Positions 56,425 to 64,000 of a stretch of 64,000 nt of DNA are shown in pieces. The DNA is from an uncultured Muribaculaceae bacterium. Lineage in GTDB: Bacteria > Bacteroidota > Bacteroidia > Bacteroidales > Muribaculaceae. The position numbers were made by a program, and so were the translations under genes. The number at the start of each line of letters is the position of its first letter. The first letter of the stretch is position 1. The DNA lies in assembly GCA_910588035.1 (NCBI GenBank), contig CAJUPY010000005.1, forward strand, positions 1 to 64,000, written 5' to 3'. Below the pieces are notes generated by a model. The model did no database searches and had not been told where the DNA came from. It saw only the letters and a list, made by a program, of their open reading frames with translations.

Positions 56425-57735
56425 ATGATTGACAACACCACCTTCGGAACCCGCACTGCTCTCTTCCACACCTTTGGCTGCAAACTAAACTTTGCCGAGA
56501 CATCGACTGTGGCCAGAATTTTCGCCTCCAAAGGAATCAGACGCGTGTCAACAGGCGAGACTCCAGACATTGTCGTGGTAAACACCTGCAGCGTGACTGA
56601 GCTGGCCGACAAGAAATGCCGGCAGACAATTCGCTCTTTCGTCAAACGTTATCCCGACGCGACCGTTATCGTCACCGGCTGCTATGCACAACTGAAACCG
56701 GCCGAGGTAAGCGGCATTCCTGGCGTTGCTATCGTAGCCGGAACAGACCATAAACTCGAAATCGCGACTTTTCTCGACCAATGGCTCGAAGAACGCAAGC
56801 CACAGACAGTCATCACTCCGACCGCCGATATCAGATCATTCTCACCCTCTTGCTCGCGCGGAGACCGCACCCGATATTTTCTCAAGGTTCAAGACGGCTG
56901 CGACTATTGGTGCACGTACTGCACTATTCCGATGGCCCGCGGGCGAAGCCGTTCGGGAACAATCGACCAAATGGTCGCCCAGGCACGCGAGGTAGCCGCA
57001 GAAGGGGGAAAAGAGATAGTCATAACCGGCGTGAACATCGGCGATTTCGGCAAAGGCACCGACCAATGTTTCTTCGACCTCATAAAGGCCCTCGACCGGG
57101 TTGATGGAATAGAAAGGTATCGCATCTCGTCGATCGAACCAAACCTTCTGACCGATGATATAATCGATTTCGTGGCTTCTTCACAGCGTTTCATGCCACA
57201 CTTCCATGTGCCCCTGCAATCAGGCAGCGACACCGTTCTGAAACTGATGCACCGCCACTACGACACCGCCCTGTTCCGCCACAAAATGGAACGAATCCGT
57301 CAGGTGTTGCCCGACGCGTTCATCGGAGTAGATCTCATTGCAGGCGCACGCGGCGAAACCGCCGACGAGTTCCGACGTTCACGCGACTTCGTTGACTCGC
57401 TGCCAATCTCGAGACTCCACGTCTTCCCCTACTCAGAGCGGCCAAACACCCGTGCACTGTCGATCGAACACGTCGTCAGCCAAGAAGAAAAAAACCGCCG
57501 CACACACATCATGCTCGCCCTCTCAGAGCGAAAACTCGACGAATTCTCGCGCCGCTTCATCGGGACCTCACGCCCGGTCTTGCTTGAACACCCCAACTCG
57601 GCCCACCCCATGACAGGCTTCACCGACAACTACCTCAAAGTCACTGTCGACGCGCCTGCCGACCTCGACAACCATGTTGTCAATGTAAAACTTACAGCCC
57701 TCGACGGCGAGACAATCAACGGAGAACTGCTATGA
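56425..57735 (+). CDS. mtaB: tRNA t6A37 methylthiotransferase MtaB
   Basis: 436 residues. A radical-SAM enzyme that adds a methylthio group to t6A37 of ANN-decoding tRNAs. The N-terminal MTTase domain has Cys in FGCKLNFAE, VNTCSVT and TGCYAQ. The radical-SAM triad is CDYWCTYCTIPMARG. TRAM-like C-terminus. NIGDFGKG and PLQSGSDTVLKLMHR also fit. Overlaps the next gene by 4 bases. Confidence 0.94.
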   Translation: MIDNTTFGTRTALFHTFGCKLNFAETSTVARIFASKGIRRVSTGETPDIVVVNTCSVTELADKKCRQTIRSFVKRYPDATVIVTGCYAQLKPAEVSGIPGVAIVAGTDHKLEIATFLDQWLEERKPQTVITPTADIRSFSPSCSRGDRTRYFLKVQDGCDYWCTYCTIPMARGRSRSGTIDQMVAQAREVAAEGGKEIVITGVNIGDFGKGTDQCFFDLIKALDRVDGIERYRISSIEPNLLTDDIIDFVASSQRFMPHFHVPLQSGSDTVLKLMHRHYDTALFRHKMERIRQVLPDAFIGVDLIAGARGETADEFRRSRDFVDSLPISRLHVFPYSERPNTRALSIEHVVSQEEKNRRTHIMLALSERKLDEFSRRFIGTSRPVLLEHPNSAHPMTGFTDNYLKVTVDAPADLDNHVVNVKLTALDGETINGELL

Positions 57736-58640
57736 CCCGACTGCTACACGGCCTGCTGCTCTTCATGCTGCACATCATCTCAAGGCTGCCGTTCACGATT
57801 CTATACCTGTTGGCCGACGTGATCGGATTCCTGCTGTGTCATGTCGTGAGATACCGCCGGCATCTGGTAGAAAAAAACATTGCCCGATCATTCCCCGAAA
57901 TGACTCCGGCCCGGCGGTCACAGATAGTCAGACAATTCTACCGCAATTTTGCCGACAACATAGTCGAGACAATCAAACTGCTCCACATCTCCGACAGTGA
58001 GATCAGCCGTCGAATGGAATTTGTCAACGTCGAACACATAGACCGCCTGCTTGCCGGCCAACGTTCAATTGTCGCCTATTTCTCCCACTGCGGAAACTGG
58101 GAATGGGCCCCGTCGGTGACACTTCACACCCGCCGGCGTCCGGGCGATGGTGTCGAGTTCTGTCAGGTCTACCGCCCGTTGCGAAACCAATGGTTCGACT
58201 CAATGATGCTCAAGATCAGAAGCCGGTTCGGCTCGCTGTCGTTCAAAAAGACATCGGTTCTGCGCGATCTGCTGAAACTCAGACGCGACGGCATCACCTC
58301 CATAACAGGCTTCATGAGCGACCAGAAACCAAGTCATGGCGACCCGATTCACGTGATCAGTTTCCTCAACCGTCCGACAGCCGTGATCACCGGGACTGCC
58401 ACTCTCGCCAACCGGTTGGCAATGGCAGCCGTCTACTGGGACATGGAAAAAATATCGCGCGGACACTACCGAATAACAGTCCGGCCCATGACCGACGACG
58501 CCTCAACCTGTGATCCACTCGACCTGACCGACCGCTATTTCAAGATGCTCGAGCAGACAATTCGCCGCGATCCCGCCATCTGGCTTTGGACACACAACCG
58601 TTGGAAACACAAAGTCTCTTTTGAAGATAACAAGAAATGA
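57732..58640 (+). CDS. Lysophospholipid/lipid A acyltransferase (LpxL/HtrB family)
   Basis: 302 residues with an N-terminal membrane anchor (LLLFMLHIISRLPFTILYLL). The catalytic pair is in SHCGNWEWAP (HxxxxE-type: His then Glu); FMSDQKPSHGDP and the C-terminal IWLWTHNRWKH match LpxL/LpxM. It transfers a secondary acyl chain to lipid A or a related lipid at the inner membrane. Overlaps mtaB and the glycosyltransferase gene by 4 bases each. Confidence 0.9.
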   Translation: MTRLLHGLLLFMLHIISRLPFTILYLLADVIGFLLCHVVRYRRHLVEKNIARSFPEMTPARRSQIVRQFYRNFADNIVETIKLLHISDSEISRRMEFVNVEHIDRLLAGQRSIVAYFSHCGNWEWAPSVTLHTRRRPGDGVEFCQVYRPLRNQWFDSMMLKIRSRFGSLSFKKTSVLRDLLKLRRDGITSITGFMSDQKPSHGDPIHVISFLNRPTAVITGTATLANRLAMAAVYWDMEKISRGHYRITVRPMTDDASTCDPLDLTDRYFKMLEQTIRRDPAIWLWTHNRWKHKVSFEDNKK

Positions 58641-59629
58641 AACCTGTAGCTGTAATCATACTCAACTGGAACGGTGTCGCCCTGCTTGAGAAATATCTCC
58701 CCGACGTGATTGCCAACACCGATCTGTCAATTGCCGACATAATCGTAGCCGACAACGGATCGACCGACAGTTCGGTAGAGTTCCTGAAATCAAGATTTCC
58801 TCAGGTGGGAATACTCCCGTTCGATTCAAACCACGGCTTTGCCGGAGGCTACAACCTCGCCTTGGCCGAGACCGGCTACCGCTACACTGTGCTGCTCAAC
58901 TCCGACGTCTCGCCAATGAAAGGATGGTTGAATCCGCTTTATGATTTCATGGAGGAGAATGGCAACGTGGCGGCCGTACAACCTAAGATACGCTCACTAC
59001 GCAACCGACAACAGTTTGAACATGCCGGTGCCTCAGGCGGTTTCATCGACATCAACGGCTACCCCTATTGCCGTGGCCGCGTTTTCACAACAGTCGAGAC
59101 CGACAACGGGCAATACGATGACACAGCCGACATTTTCTGGGCCTCGGGTGCCGCACTGATGGTCAGAACCGACCTTTACAAAAAAGCCGGTGGTCTCGAC
59201 GAAGATTTCTTCGCCCACATGGAGGAGATCGATCTCTGTTGGCGGCTGCAGCTCATGGGATACCGCATCTGTGTGGTTCCGAAATCAGTAGTGATGCACC
59301 TTGGTGGCGCGAGTCTCGACTACTCCGACCCGCGCAAAACCTATCTCAACTTCCGCAACAACCTCCTGATGCTGCACAAAAATCTGCCCGACACCACTCG
59401 TTGCCGGAAACTGCTGGTGAGACGTCTGCTCGACACTATCGCCTGGATAAAATATGTCGTCACTCTCGATTTCGCCGACGCATCGGCTATCTGGCGTGCC
59501 CACCGCGACTTTGCAAAAATGAGCAAAAAGTACACCTCACACCCCTCGGTCGACCTGCTCGCCAAGATGCCCGACCGACGCAACATTCTCATCGACTACT
59601 ACGTCAGAGGTAAGAAAACCTACCGGTAA
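58637..59629 (+). CDS. Glycosyltransferase family 2
   Basis: 330 residues. The GT-A fold begins VAVIILNWNGVALLEKYL; IIVADNGSTDSS binds the nucleotide; VLLNSDVSP is the DxD-like metal site; the acceptor loop is GAALMVRTDLYKKAGGLDEDFFAHMEEIDLCWRL (two pieces: GGLDEDFFAHMEE, DLCWRLQ). Resembles rhamnosyl-transferase-like GT2 enzymes of surface glycans. Last gene of the mtaB operon; with the acyltransferase it points to lipopolysaccharide assembly. Confidence 0.9.
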   Translation: MKPVAVIILNWNGVALLEKYLPDVIANTDLSIADIIVADNGSTDSSVEFLKSRFPQVGILPFDSNHGFAGGYNLALAETGYRYTVLLNSDVSPMKGWLNPLYDFMEENGNVAAVQPKIRSLRNRQQFEHAGASGGFIDINGYPYCRGRVFTTVETDNGQYDDTADIFWASGAALMVRTDLYKKAGGLDEDFFAHMEEIDLCWRLQLMGYRICVVPKSVVMHLGGASLDYSDPRKTYLNFRNNLLMLHKNLPDTTRCRKLLVRRLLDTIAWIKYVVTLDFADASAIWRAHRDFAKMSKKYTSHPSVDLLAKMPDRRNILIDYYVRGKKTYR

Positions 59630-59639
59630 TCATTCTTGG

Positions 59640-60872
59640 TCATCGGTTGCCAAACGTAAACCTCAATCCGACATTCAGGTTAAAATTCAGTGGCTTGTCA
59701 CTGTAAATCGTCTCGATTCCAGAACCGTTGTCAAAATAATAGCTCACGCCAGGCTCGGCAAATATGCTTGCGACATCGGCGACATTGAACTGCAGTCCGA
59801 CAGACGCATTGACCGACCATTGCAACGGCTTGACAGTCACGGTCTCAGATTCAGACCTGCTCTGTCGGCTTCCGTAGACATAGTCCCTGACAATTTTTCC
59901 CGACACAGACTTTTCAGCAAGCACTCCGGCGACTCCATAGAGATCGAGACGTTTCCACGACAGAGCCTTGTAACTCACTTTCACCGGAACACCGAGATAG
60001 TGCAGCTTCTGCTGCCCGGTGTAATAATTCTCGTCGCTACCCTCCCTGATGTCTGAAGTCAGCATCGTGTATGTCACACCGGTCGAAACCGTCACACGAT
60101 CGTTCAACCTCCACCCGAACTCGACACCCGATCTGACGGGAAGCCTGTGTTTTATCTCTCTTTCTATCGGCATACCCTGATTAGACATGATCAGTCCCAG
60201 CATCGGACTGTCATACCACCCGACATCGTTGCTGCCCGCAACCACTCCATTGCTTTGCATCGCCAAACTGCGGTCACTGACGTTTGAATTCAGTCCGCCC
60301 GATGTGAACAGCGCGACTGAAAAACGGCTGTAGTCTTTCTTCAGCCGTGAGATCGACGGCACTACGACATTTTTTTCCTCACTGTTCTGCGACCCGACCA
60401 CAACGGTCGGCCTTACATCATTCCCACTCTTTTCGATAACAGCATCGGGAGTGACACTGTCAGGCGACAAAGCCTCATCGGTCGACGACTTTCTTTCAAC
60501 AGTTCCAAACTCAACAGGCCCGGGTTGTCTGACGGCCGTTGAAACGATGTTGATATTTTTGTCTGCGATGTCAGAAACCATACGTTCCGCCACTGTCTTC
60601 GATTCGTCATCAGCCGGATTCTGTTCTTCAACCACAATTTGTGCCGTAATCTCGACAGGCTGAGATAAATCGTGCTTCTCAATTGTCATCAGAAACCAAA
60701 GACCGAAGACAACGGCTATCATCGCCGCAACCGATGCGATCAGCCTGAGATGCGGAAAATGCTTCCTGCCCACTGCCTGACGCGCCTCTATTTCCCCCCA
60801 CAGTCCGGCGGGCTCATCTATCTCGTAATCTGACATCCGGTCATGTATGTCGTGAAGCCAACGGTCTTTCAT
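59640..60872 (-). CDS. Anti-sigma-like N-terminus fused to an outer-membrane beta-barrel domain
   Basis: 410 residues. Residues 1-42 are charged and resemble the start of anti-sigma factors (HDIHDRMSDYEIDEPAGLWGEIEARQ). A single membrane segment follows (LIASVAAMIAVVFGLWFLM, ~43-62), then an Asp/Glu/Ser-rich linker to ~185. The rest (~187-410) looks like a PF13568-type outer-membrane beta-barrel, ending NLNVGLRFTFGNR with a terminal Phe-Gly-Asn strand. Its ATG overlaps the stop of the ECF sigma gene. A barrel sensor that holds the sigma factor at the inner membrane is inferred. A barrel attached to a cytoplasmic N-terminus is topologically odd. Confidence 0.7.
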   Translation of the reverse strand: MKDRWLHDIHDRMSDYEIDEPAGLWGEIEARQAVGRKHFPHLRLIASVAAMIAVVFGLWFLMTIEKHDLSQPVEITAQIVVEEQNPADDESKTVAERMVSDIADKNINIVSTAVRQPGPVEFGTVERKSSTDEALSPDSVTPDAVIEKSGNDVRPTVVVGSQNSEEKNVVVPSISRLKKDYSRFSVALFTSGGLNSNVSDRSLAMQSNGVVAGSNDVGWYDSPMLGLIMSNQGMPIEREIKHRLPVRSGVEFGWRLNDRVTVSTGVTYTMLTSDIREGSDENYYTGQQKLHYLGVPVKVSYKALSWKRLDLYGVAGVLAEKSVSGKIVRDYVYGSRQSRSESETVTVKPLQWSVNASVGLQFNVADVASIFAEPGVSYYFDNGSGIETIYSDKPLNFNLNVGLRFTFGNR

Positions 60873-61447
60873 ATTGTTTCGATTGTTTCCGGTTCTGATT
60901 GATATTGTCTTATTTTACTCGCCAACATCGCCTTCGCGCGATGAAGCTGAGACGCCGAGGTGCTTTCCTTGATGTTCAGCATCGCAGCAATCTCCCTGTG
61001 ACTTTTACCCTCAATTACATAAAGGTTGAAAATCGTCCGATAACCGTCGGGCAACTCCCTGATGAGCCTGAAAAGCACTTCCGACGGCACTCCGGCGGTC
61101 TCAGGTTCACAATCTCCTATATCGGCACACTCATCAGTCAACGGCATGAACACGATACGCCCGCTCTGTTTGAGATGATCCATAGCCCGGTTGACGACAA
61201 TGCGCCCAAGCCATGCCCTCAGCGATCCTTCGCCACGGTAATCAAACGATTTGAGAGAAGAAAAAATCCTTATGAAACTTTCTTGCAGAACATCTTTTAT
61301 ATCTTCCTGATTGACGACATAACGGGCACACACAGCCGTCAGATAACGAATGTGGTGCCCGTAAATCGCCTTTTGTGCGTCACGATCGCCGTCTGAGGCC
61401 CTGCGCACAAGCAGATATTCACCATTTTTGATGTCTGCGTCCGGCAT
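60869..61447 (-). CDS. ECF-type RNA polymerase sigma factor
   Basis: 192 residues. Region 2 is GDRDAQKAIYGHHIRYLTAV, then VLQESFIRIFSSLKSFDYRGE and SLRAWLGRIVVNRAMDHLK; region 4 is LIRELPDGYRTIFNLYVIEGKSHREIA with helix-turn-helix NIKESTSASQLHRAK. It should direct RNA polymerase to envelope-stress or surface genes. It follows the NigD-like gene by 12 bases and overlaps the barrel-fusion gene by 4, so it is co-expressed with its probable regulator. Confidence 0.9.
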   Translation of the reverse strand: MPDADIKNGEYLLVRRASDGDRDAQKAIYGHHIRYLTAVCARYVVNQEDIKDVLQESFIRIFSSLKSFDYRGEGSLRAWLGRIVVNRAMDHLKQSGRIVFMPLTDECADIGDCEPETAGVPSEVLFRLIRELPDGYRTIFNLYVIEGKSHREIAAMLNIKESTSASQLHRAKAMLASKIRQYQSEPETIETI

Positions 61448-61459
61448 GACGGAGGTCGT

Positions 61460-62218
61460 TTACTTCACGTTTCGGCCTCGCATCGACTCGATCGCCGCGG
61501 CATCGAGTTTCGGTACATCATTATAAATGCGCCGTCCGAGTTCAAACTCTGTCGTGCGGTTACCCCTGAACGAATTCCAGTGCAGACGAACCTTCTTTGA
61601 CTCCTGACAGCAGTCCATAGCCTCATAGAAAGGCGTGACATTGAACGCGATCATTGCATCGCCGAGAACTCCGTTGAGATCACCGTTTGCATCGTGGTGA
61701 AGATAGAGGTCTGCAAGCTGCTTCTCATTGTTCCATTCGGCCACAAGATTCAGAAGGTGGGGAGTTGTCGGATTATCCCAACGTGTGCGCACCCTAAGAG
61801 TCAGATAGCCGTCTTCAGCAACCGTCACCCAGTCGGCGACGATCTCGATCGGATCATCGCCATATGACACCTCGGGATTGGCGTTCCAGATCACTTCTTT
61901 GGTGCGTATGCTGTCGATCCAGTTGATCTTTACATCACGAAACGGCTTGTTCAGGTCGGCACCGTCTTCCTCAGTGAAATTCACGAGTGCCCTTACCTCT
62001 TTCTTGCCATAGGGCGACTGAGGCATGTTGTTGGCACGGAGCGTGGTCTTTTCGTCGAGAATCATCGTGAACGACCCGTCAGTCGCTGGGCGTACGGTCA
62101 CGACAGCACTCGGGCGAAGCAGGTCACTTTTGTCATCATTGTCATCGAGACATGATTGGAACAGCGTTGAAATCGACATCAGGCCGATGACGGCGGGTAG
62201 AAACAGTCTTTTTTTCAT
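61460..62218 (-). CDS. NigD-like lipoprotein
   Basis: 252 residues from the ATG at 62218 (an ATG at 62224 adds two residues). The lipobox FQSCLDDNDD (Cys ~23) is followed by AVVTVRPATDGSFTMILDE, LRANNMPQSPYGKKEVRALVNF and VKINWIDSIRTK, the typical NigD-like N-terminal OB-type domain, and a beta-rich C-terminal domain (RVRTRWDNPTTPHLLNL; HWNSFRGN). NigD-like proteins are widespread in Bacteroidales, named for a bacteriocin locus of Prevotella; their role is unclear. It is the first gene of the operon with the ECF sigma factor. Confidence 0.88.
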   Translation of the reverse strand: MKKRLFLPAVIGLMSISTLFQSCLDDNDDKSDLLRPSAVVTVRPATDGSFTMILDEKTTLRANNMPQSPYGKKEVRALVNFTEEDGADLNKPFRDVKINWIDSIRTKEVIWNANPEVSYGDDPIEIVADWVTVAEDGYLTLRVRTRWDNPTTPHLLNLVAEWNNEKQLADLYLHHDANGDLNGVLGDAMIAFNVTPFYEAMDCCQESKKVRLHWNSFRGNRTTEFELGRRIYNDVPKLDAAAIESMRGRNVK

Positions 62219-62292
62219 AATCATTTTTTCAAGTTGGTTTATCTTTTATTCCACTAAACCGACAGTTTCCCGAAATCTTGCATCAATAAATA

Positions 62293-62337
62293 AAAAAAAC
62301 ACATGATGCACCATGCGTAAACAAGATGCATCATGTT
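62293..62337 (-). terminator. Terminator after the GH51 gene
   Basis: On the minus strand ACATGATGCA pairs with TGCATCATGT (62301-62310 and 62327-62336), followed by a run of eight T. It separates the GH51 gene from the NigD-like operon. Confidence 0.85.
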
Positions 62338-62354
62338 ATTTTATGGGCAATTGA

Positions 62355-63911
62355 TCACTTAATCGCCAAAGAGACAATCGATTTCGCAGGCATCGTCAGA
62401 CGAAGCACGTTCTTCTCGATTTTTGCTTTGTCAAACACCTTCACACCGACCTTGTCGGGATCGCCGAAGTCATTGTAGTCGCCGATCTTCGCCGATGTCA
62501 GAATCTCACCCGTCACGGCAGGCTTGCCGGTCAGACCGAGACGGTCGAGCGGAATCTCGATCTCACACGGCTCGGTGAGATCGATGTTTGTCAGAGAAAT
62601 GGTCACCACACCATTCTTTTCCGATGCCGTCGCACTGATCGTCGGCACCTCGCGGCCCTGGCGCACCTTACGCACCGGGGTGTTGAGAGTCAGCGGAATC
62701 AGATTGGCATCCTGATGCAGAACATACATCTTGAAAACGTAGTAGGTCGGCGTCAGAACCATTTTATCGCCTTTAGTCAGGACCATTGACTGCAACACGT
62801 TGGCAATCTGGGCGATATTGGTCATCTTCACGCGGTCGGTAAATTTGTGGAACGTGTTCAGCGACAGAGCGGCCACCATTGCGTCGCGCATCGTGTTCTG
62901 CTGATAGAGGTGTCCCTTGATTGTTCCTGGTTCCTCGTCCCACCATGTGCCCCACTCATCGACCAGAAGGGCAACCTTTTTCTCCTTGTCATAACGGTCC
63001 ATGATGTCACAGTGGCGACGCACGACATCACCGATCTCCAGACATTTGCCGAGAGTCCAGTAGTAATCCTCGTCGCTGAACTGTGTGGCCGACGTCTTGC
63101 TTCCGCTCCAGCCAACTACCGTATAATAATGCAGTGAGAGTCCGTTCATGAACCGTTTCGCATTTTTCATCATGACCTCGGTCCAGTTATAATCATAGTC
63201 GCTCGCCCCCGACGCTATCTTGAAAAGCTTGTTGCCGTTGAAATTGCGGCAATAGGTCTGATAGCGGCGATAGACATTGGCGTAGTACTCGGGAGTGAAG
63301 TTACCGCCGCAACCCCAGCTCTCGTTGCCGACTCCGAGATATTTCAGATGCCACGGTTTCTCGCGGCCGTTCTCTTTTCTCAACTGTGCCATCGGACCAT
63401 CTTCGGCCGTGATATACTCTACCCATTTCGCAAGTTCCTCTACCGAACCGCTTCCCACATTACCACTCAGATAAGGCTCCGCGCCGAGCAACTCACACAG
63501 GTTGAAGAACTCATGGGTGCCAAACGAGTTGTCCTCCACTGTGCCCCCCCAGTTGTTGTTGACCATGCGCGGACGGTTCTCCTTCGGACCGATGCCGTCA
63601 AGCCAGTGATACTCATCGGCGAAGCAACCGCCAGGCCAGCGGAGAACAGGAACCTTAAGCTCGCGCAGTGCTTCAAGAACATCGTTGCGGTAACCGTCGG
63701 TATTGGCGATCGGTGAATCTTTCCCGACCCACAGGCCACCGTAGATGCAGGTGCCCAGATGCTCGGCAAACTGACCGTAGATCTCCTTGCTGATTACCTC
63801 GGGCTTTTCGGCCGGATTGAGATTGACTGTCACTTTTGGCCCCGCTGCCTGTGCCGACACCCCGAGCATGATAGCCAATGTGCCGGCTGAAAACATCTTT
63901 TTAATCATCAT
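62355..63911 (-). CDS. Alpha-L-arabinofuranosidase, family GH51
   Basis: 518 residues. Signal peptide ends AQAA. The barrel has ISKEIYGQFAEHLGTCIYGGLWV, LKVPVLRWPGGCFADEYHW, the acid/base Glu in YLGVGNESWGCGGN and the nucleophile Glu in ALLVDEWGTWWDEE; the C-terminal beta-sandwich starts near 400. It releases arabinofuranosyl residues from arabinan or arabinoxylan in the periplasm. Its ATG overlaps the stop of the upstream gene. Together with GH28 it hints at pectin use. Confidence 0.95.
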   Translation of the reverse strand: MMIKKMFSAGTLAIMLGVSAQAAGPKVTVNLNPAEKPEVISKEIYGQFAEHLGTCIYGGLWVGKDSPIANTDGYRNDVLEALRELKVPVLRWPGGCFADEYHWLDGIGPKENRPRMVNNNWGGTVEDNSFGTHEFFNLCELLGAEPYLSGNVGSGSVEELAKWVEYITAEDGPMAQLRKENGREKPWHLKYLGVGNESWGCGGNFTPEYYANVYRRYQTYCRNFNGNKLFKIASGASDYDYNWTEVMMKNAKRFMNGLSLHYYTVVGWSGSKTSATQFSDEDYYWTLGKCLEIGDVVRRHCDIMDRYDKEKKVALLVDEWGTWWDEEPGTIKGHLYQQNTMRDAMVAALSLNTFHKFTDRVKMTNIAQIANVLQSMVLTKGDKMVLTPTYYVFKMYVLHQDANLIPLTLNTPVRKVRQGREVPTISATASEKNGVVTISLTNIDLTEPCEIEIPLDRLGLTGKPAVTGEILTSAKIGDYNDFGDPDKVGVKVFDKAKIEKNVLRLTMPAKSIVSLAIK

Positions 63912-64000
63912 TTCTTGAATTTATAGATTGCAAATGTCTTCGGGGCGATCGTTGTCGTCCACGAGTCGCGGCTGTCGACTGTGAAAGTCGATGTCACCGG
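63908..64000 (-). CDS. C-terminal end of an upstream gene (partial), probably carbohydrate-related
   Basis: The minus strand is open from the window edge to a TGA at 63910-63908 and reads ...VDSRDSWTTTIAPKTFAIYKFKK. The stop overlaps the GH51 start (ATGA), so the two are coupled. The tail looks like the last beta-strands of a glycoside hydrolase sandwich domain, but only 30 residues are visible. Confidence 0.7.
   Translation of the reverse strand, partial: PVTSTFTVDSRDSWTTTIAPKTFAIYKFKK

Overview
The window looks like chromosome of a Bacteroidales gut commensal, most likely Muribaculaceae (S24-7 group). The reasons are the many TAnnTTTG (-7) and TTTG (-33) Bacteroidetes promoters, SusC/SusD pairs, NigD-like and BspA-like surface proteins, a type IX secretion (T9SS) component (PorV) with several T9SS-type C-terminal tails, and the tRNA-Thr/Tyr/Gly block that precedes tuf in this order. 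Base composition is moderately GC-rich, except for a clearly AT-richer stretch at about 8.9-12.2 kb. The taxonomic call is inference from gene content; no search was run.

Layout. 1-350: tRNA-Gly, -Tyr and -Thr on the minus strand with a full promoter. 0.5-4.0 kb: operon of a GrpE-like protein, a short Hsp70 and a MORN-repeat membrane protein. 4.0-4.75 kb: a possible short transcript and a tandem duplication of the 3' end and promoter of a small HTH gene. 5.0-8.8 kb: a very large coiled-coil lipoprotein and a small lipoprotein. 9.1-12.2 kb: three translationally coupled T9SS cargo genes; the first resembles a metallopeptidase that has lost its zinc site and the third is frameshifted. 12.2-25.2 kb: mostly housekeeping or envelope genes (galM, GH28, upp, tpx, rarA, a phosphodiester glycosidase, phosphatidylserine decarboxylase) around a cluster of DnaA-box-like repeats next to a perfect 23-bp inverted repeat (16.9-17.1 kb). 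25.3-32.2 kb: cobalamin riboswitch, BtuB-type receptor, BtuG-like propeller and a 1093-residue GLUG-repeat protein, i.e. a vitamin B12 capture locus. 32.4-37.0 kb: mscL-aroK-ald-like-rnhA and porV-ispF. 37.1-41.3 kb: GHL10 glycosidase and a BspA-like LRR protein split at a G7 tract. 41.9-54.8 kb: polysaccharide utilisation locus susC-susD-susE-susF, followed by a POT peptide transporter coupled to a GH2 enzyme and a secreted GDPD. 54.9-59.6 kb: pgi; mtaB-lpxL-like-GT2. 59.6-62.2 kb (minus): NigD-like lipoprotein, ECF sigma factor and a protein joining an anti-sigma-like N-terminus to an outer-membrane barrel. 62.3-64.0 kb (minus): GH51 arabinofuranosidase and the end of an upstream gene.

How it fits together. 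Most accessory content serves the cell surface: TonB-dependent uptake (B12, glycans), lipoproteins and T9SS-exported proteins carrying either a standard Por-type C-terminal domain or a shorter tail. PorV, encoded here, is the T9SS shuttle component expected to handle such cargo. The strongest candidates for something new are the B12 locus with a non-lipidated BtuG-like protein plus a giant GLUG protein, the GrpE/Hsp70/MORN operon, the inactive-looking metallopeptidase with two coupled T9SS partners, and the ECF sigma/anti-sigma-barrel fusion.
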